Assembly: GCA_900199505.1 (NCBI GenBank) | Contig: FZQV01000003.1 | Span: 62,001 to 126,000 of the forward strand | Length of the DNA: 64,000 nt | Origin: Ruaniaceae bacterium KH17 | GTDB lineage: Bacteria; Actinomycetota; Actinomycetes; Actinomycetales; Actinomycetaceae | Direction: 5' to 3' | Shown here: one piece after another, positions 62,349-64,000 of the stretch | Layout of the letters: each line of letters starts with the position of its first letter | How positions within the stretch are numbered: position 1 is the first letter of the stretch | Made by a program: the position numbers and the translations under genes | Notes under the pieces: model-generated | Database searches by the model: none | The model's input: the letters and a program-made list of their open reading frames with translations, nothing else | Told to the model about the DNA's origin: nothing

Positions 62349-63116
62349 ATGGCCGCACGCAATCCCGAAGGCCGGATGCGGCTCGTCGAGCACTTCGCCG
62401 AGTTTCGACGCCGGCTGATCTACATCGCCGCTGGGCTTCTTGTGGGCGCTATTGGCGCCTGGTTTTTCGCGGACTACGTATTCGAACTCCTGCAGAGGCC
62501 GCTCGCTGAACTTAGCGATCGAGGTATCACCGCGCAGATGAACTTTGGTGTCGTCACCGGGGCGTTCGATATGCGGTTGCGAGTCTCGTTTTTCATTGCG
62601 CTGATCGTCACCGCGCCGTGGTGGATCTACCAGATCTGGGCATTCGTCGCGCCCGGCCTGAATCGCACCGAGAAGCGGTACGTGTGGCTGTTCCTGGGCC
62701 TCGGCGCACCCCTCTTTCTGATCGGGGCCGCGCTCGGCCTCGCGATCCTGCCACACGCAGTGACGATCCTGATGGGAATGATCCCGGATGGTGGCTCGGG
62801 CATCACGGACGCCCGGCAGTACTTTACGTTTGCGATGCGGCTCATTCTCGCGTTCGGCATCGCATTCCTCTTTCCCCTGGTCATGATCGGGCTCAACCTC
62901 GCCGGTGTGGTGCGCGGAAAGACGCTCCTCAAGGGCTGGCGCTGGGCGATCGTACTGATCTTCACCTTTGGTGCGATCGCGAATCCGCTGCCGGATGCAT
63001 GGAGCATGCTCGTGCTTGGCGCGGCGATGACCCTGATGTATTTCGCGACCGTAGGGATCGCGCTCCTCGTGGATCGCCGCCGAGACAAGAGGCGCGAGAA
63101 GATGCTGGCCACATGA
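62349..63116 (+). CDS. tatC: Sec-independent protein translocase subunit TatC
   Basis: A 255-aa six-helix membrane receptor for twin-arginine signal peptides. GRMRLVEHFAEFRRRLIYIA, with the conserved cytosolic E and RRR signature, starts the protein; WWIYQIWAFVAPGLNRTEKR and FAMRLILAFGIAFLFPLVMI are family blocks. The ATG at 62349 gives family length. The stop overlaps helY (ATGA). No tatB is adjacent. Confidence 0.95.
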   Translation: MAARNPEGRMRLVEHFAEFRRRLIYIAAGLLVGAIGAWFFADYVFELLQRPLAELSDRGITAQMNFGVVTGAFDMRLRVSFFIALIVTAPWWIYQIWAFVAPGLNRTEKRYVWLFLGLGAPLFLIGAALGLAILPHAVTILMGMIPDGGSGITDARQYFTFAMRLILAFGIAFLFPLVMIGLNLAGVVRGKTLLKGWRWAIVLIFTFGAIANPLPDAWSMLVLGAAMTLMYFATVGIALLVDRRRDKRREKMLAT

Positions 63117-64000
63117 GCTTCAGTCAGTTCCTCGCCGCGCTTCCGTTCGAGCTGGATGAGTTCCAAGTCCGCGCGTGCGCCGCGCTCGACGAGGGACGCG
63201 GCGTGCTGGTGGCGGCACCCACGGGCTCCGGCAAGACGATCGTGGCGCAGTATGGCATCGAGGTGGCACTGGAGCGTGGCCAGCGGGCGTTCTACACCAC
63301 GCCGATCAAGGCGCTCTCGAACCAGAAGTATCGCGAGCTGCGCGAGACCCACAATACGGGCCTGCTGACGGGAGACGTTTCGATCAACCCGGGCGCGGAC
63401 GTGGTCGTGATGACCACCGAGGTGCTCCGGAACATGCTCTACAACGCACCCGAGGAGCTTGCGGATGTGGGGCTCGTGGTGATGGACGAGGTGCACTACC
63501 TCGCCGACCGCGAGCGTGGGCCCGTGTGGGAAGAGGTTCTGATTCACCTGCCGGCCAGCGTGCAGGTGGTCTCGCTCTCGGCGACCGTCTCCAACGCTGA
63601 AGAGTTCGGTGCCTGGCTCGGCGTGGTGCGGGGCGAGACCGCCGTGATCGTCTCCGAGGTGCGTCCGGTACCGCTCTGGCAACACGTGATGGTGGGAGGT
63701 GAGCTCTACGATCTCCAGGCCGACGGCGGACTCAACCCCGCGCTTCTCAGTGCGGCACGCTCGGGCCGGCGCAGGAGGGTTCTGCGCAGCGGTGTGATCG
63801 CCGAGCTGGACCGCAATGCGCTACTCCCGGCGATCTACTTCGTGTTCTCGCGGGCGGGATGTGAGGACGCGTTTGGGCAGCTCGCGCACTCCTCGCTGAA
63901 CCTCACCACACCGGACGAGGAGCGCCAGATCCGAGACTTCGTTCGCGCGCAGACGGCACATCTCGATGCCGAGGACCTGGCGGCGCTCGGCTACCACGGC
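63113..64000 (+). CDS. helY: DEAD/DEAH-box helicase HelY (5' part, cut by the window edge)
   Basis: The first 296 codons of a Ski2/Mtr4-like RNA/DNA helicase, which is about 900 aa in actinobacteria. Q-like start FELDEFQVRACAALDEGRGV, Walker A VAAPTGSGKTIVAQYG, motif Ia TTPIKALSNQKYRELR, motif Ib TTEVLRNMLYN, DEVH box VVMDEVHYLADRERGPVWEE, motif III VSLSATVSNAEEFGAWLG and the start of the second RecA domain (AIYFVFSRAGCEDAF). It follows tatC with a 4-nt overlap, as in other actinobacteria. The frame is open to the window end. Confidence 0.94.
   Translation, partial: MSFSQFLAALPFELDEFQVRACAALDEGRGVLVAAPTGSGKTIVAQYGIEVALERGQRAFYTTPIKALSNQKYRELRETHNTGLLTGDVSINPGADVVVMTTEVLRNMLYNAPEELADVGLVVMDEVHYLADRERGPVWEEVLIHLPASVQVVSLSATVSNAEEFGAWLGVVRGETAVIVSEVRPVPLWQHVMVGGELYDLQADGGLNPALLSAARSGRRRRVLRSGVIAELDRNALLPAIYFVFSRAGCEDAFGQLAHSSLNLTTPDEERQIRDFVRAQTAHLDAEDLAALGYHG

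Overview
The window is one contiguous stretch of a high-GC actinobacterial chromosome. The evidence is the lineage-specific genes rbpA, whiA, opcA, pafB/pafC, a priA without helicase motifs and helY, the frequent GTG starts, an actinobacterial-type LexA box and an EF-P with a PGKGP loop. Gene order resembles Actinomycetaceae/Micrococcales chromosomes, but the species cannot be named from sequence alone. Almost everything from 3.4 kb to the right end is conserved core genome, tightly packed, with many 1-4 nt stop/start overlaps. The only clearly accessory part is the first 3.1 kb.

Layout. (1) 0.15-3.12 kb: three accessory genes (an orphan AbiEi/DUF559-type protein, a ClpX-like zinc-finger protein with a helix-turn-helix tail, and a divergent MFS exporter) interspersed with three copies of a 49-bp imperfect palindrome; two copies supply the stop codons of the outer genes, and two DnaA-box matches precede the AbiEi gene. 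(2) 3.4-17.1 kb: DNA repair and replication plus metabolism: thioesterase, polA, rpsA, coaE, uvrB, terC behind a yybP-ykoY (Mn2+) riboswitch, yciI-like, uvrA behind a LexA box, uvrC. (3) 17.1-28.3 kb: rapZ-yvcK-whiA, glycolysis (gap-pgk-tpiA), secG, rbpA, then on the minus strand tkt-zwf-opcA. (4) 28.3-39.2 kb: heme O synthase, xerD, rarA, rpsD with a structured leader, alaS, ruvX, mltG, aroC, a degenerate shikimate-kinase-like gene, efp, nusB. (5) 39.2-52.3 kb: a pyrimidine operon (pyrR-pyrB-pyrC-carA-carB-pyrF) preceded by a PyrR-binding RNA motif and running directly into gmk-rpoZ-coaBC-metK-priA. (6) 52.4-64 kb: a carboxylesterase, fmt, rsmB, rpe, an FMN riboswitch controlling a riboflavin ABC importer pair (ribX-ribY) that overlaps hisE-hisG, a PH-domain protein, pafB-pafC, tatA-tatC and the 5' part of helY.

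How the parts work together. Several RNA or operator switches are readable: Mn2+ on terC, FMN on ribXY-hisEG, PyrR on the pyr operon, LexA on uvrA. The gaps are as informative as the genes. At the place where related genomes are recalled to carry riboflavin biosynthesis genes (between rpe and hisE) there is only an FMN-controlled importer, which suggests riboflavin auxotrophy. Between mltG and efp, aroE and aroB are missing and the aroK-like gene has lost its active-site motifs. The pafBC locus has no adjacent Pup/proteasome genes, pyrF overlaps gmk with no mihF between them, and tal and pgl are missing from the tkt-zwf-opcA cluster. Whether these genes lie elsewhere in the genome cannot be seen from here.
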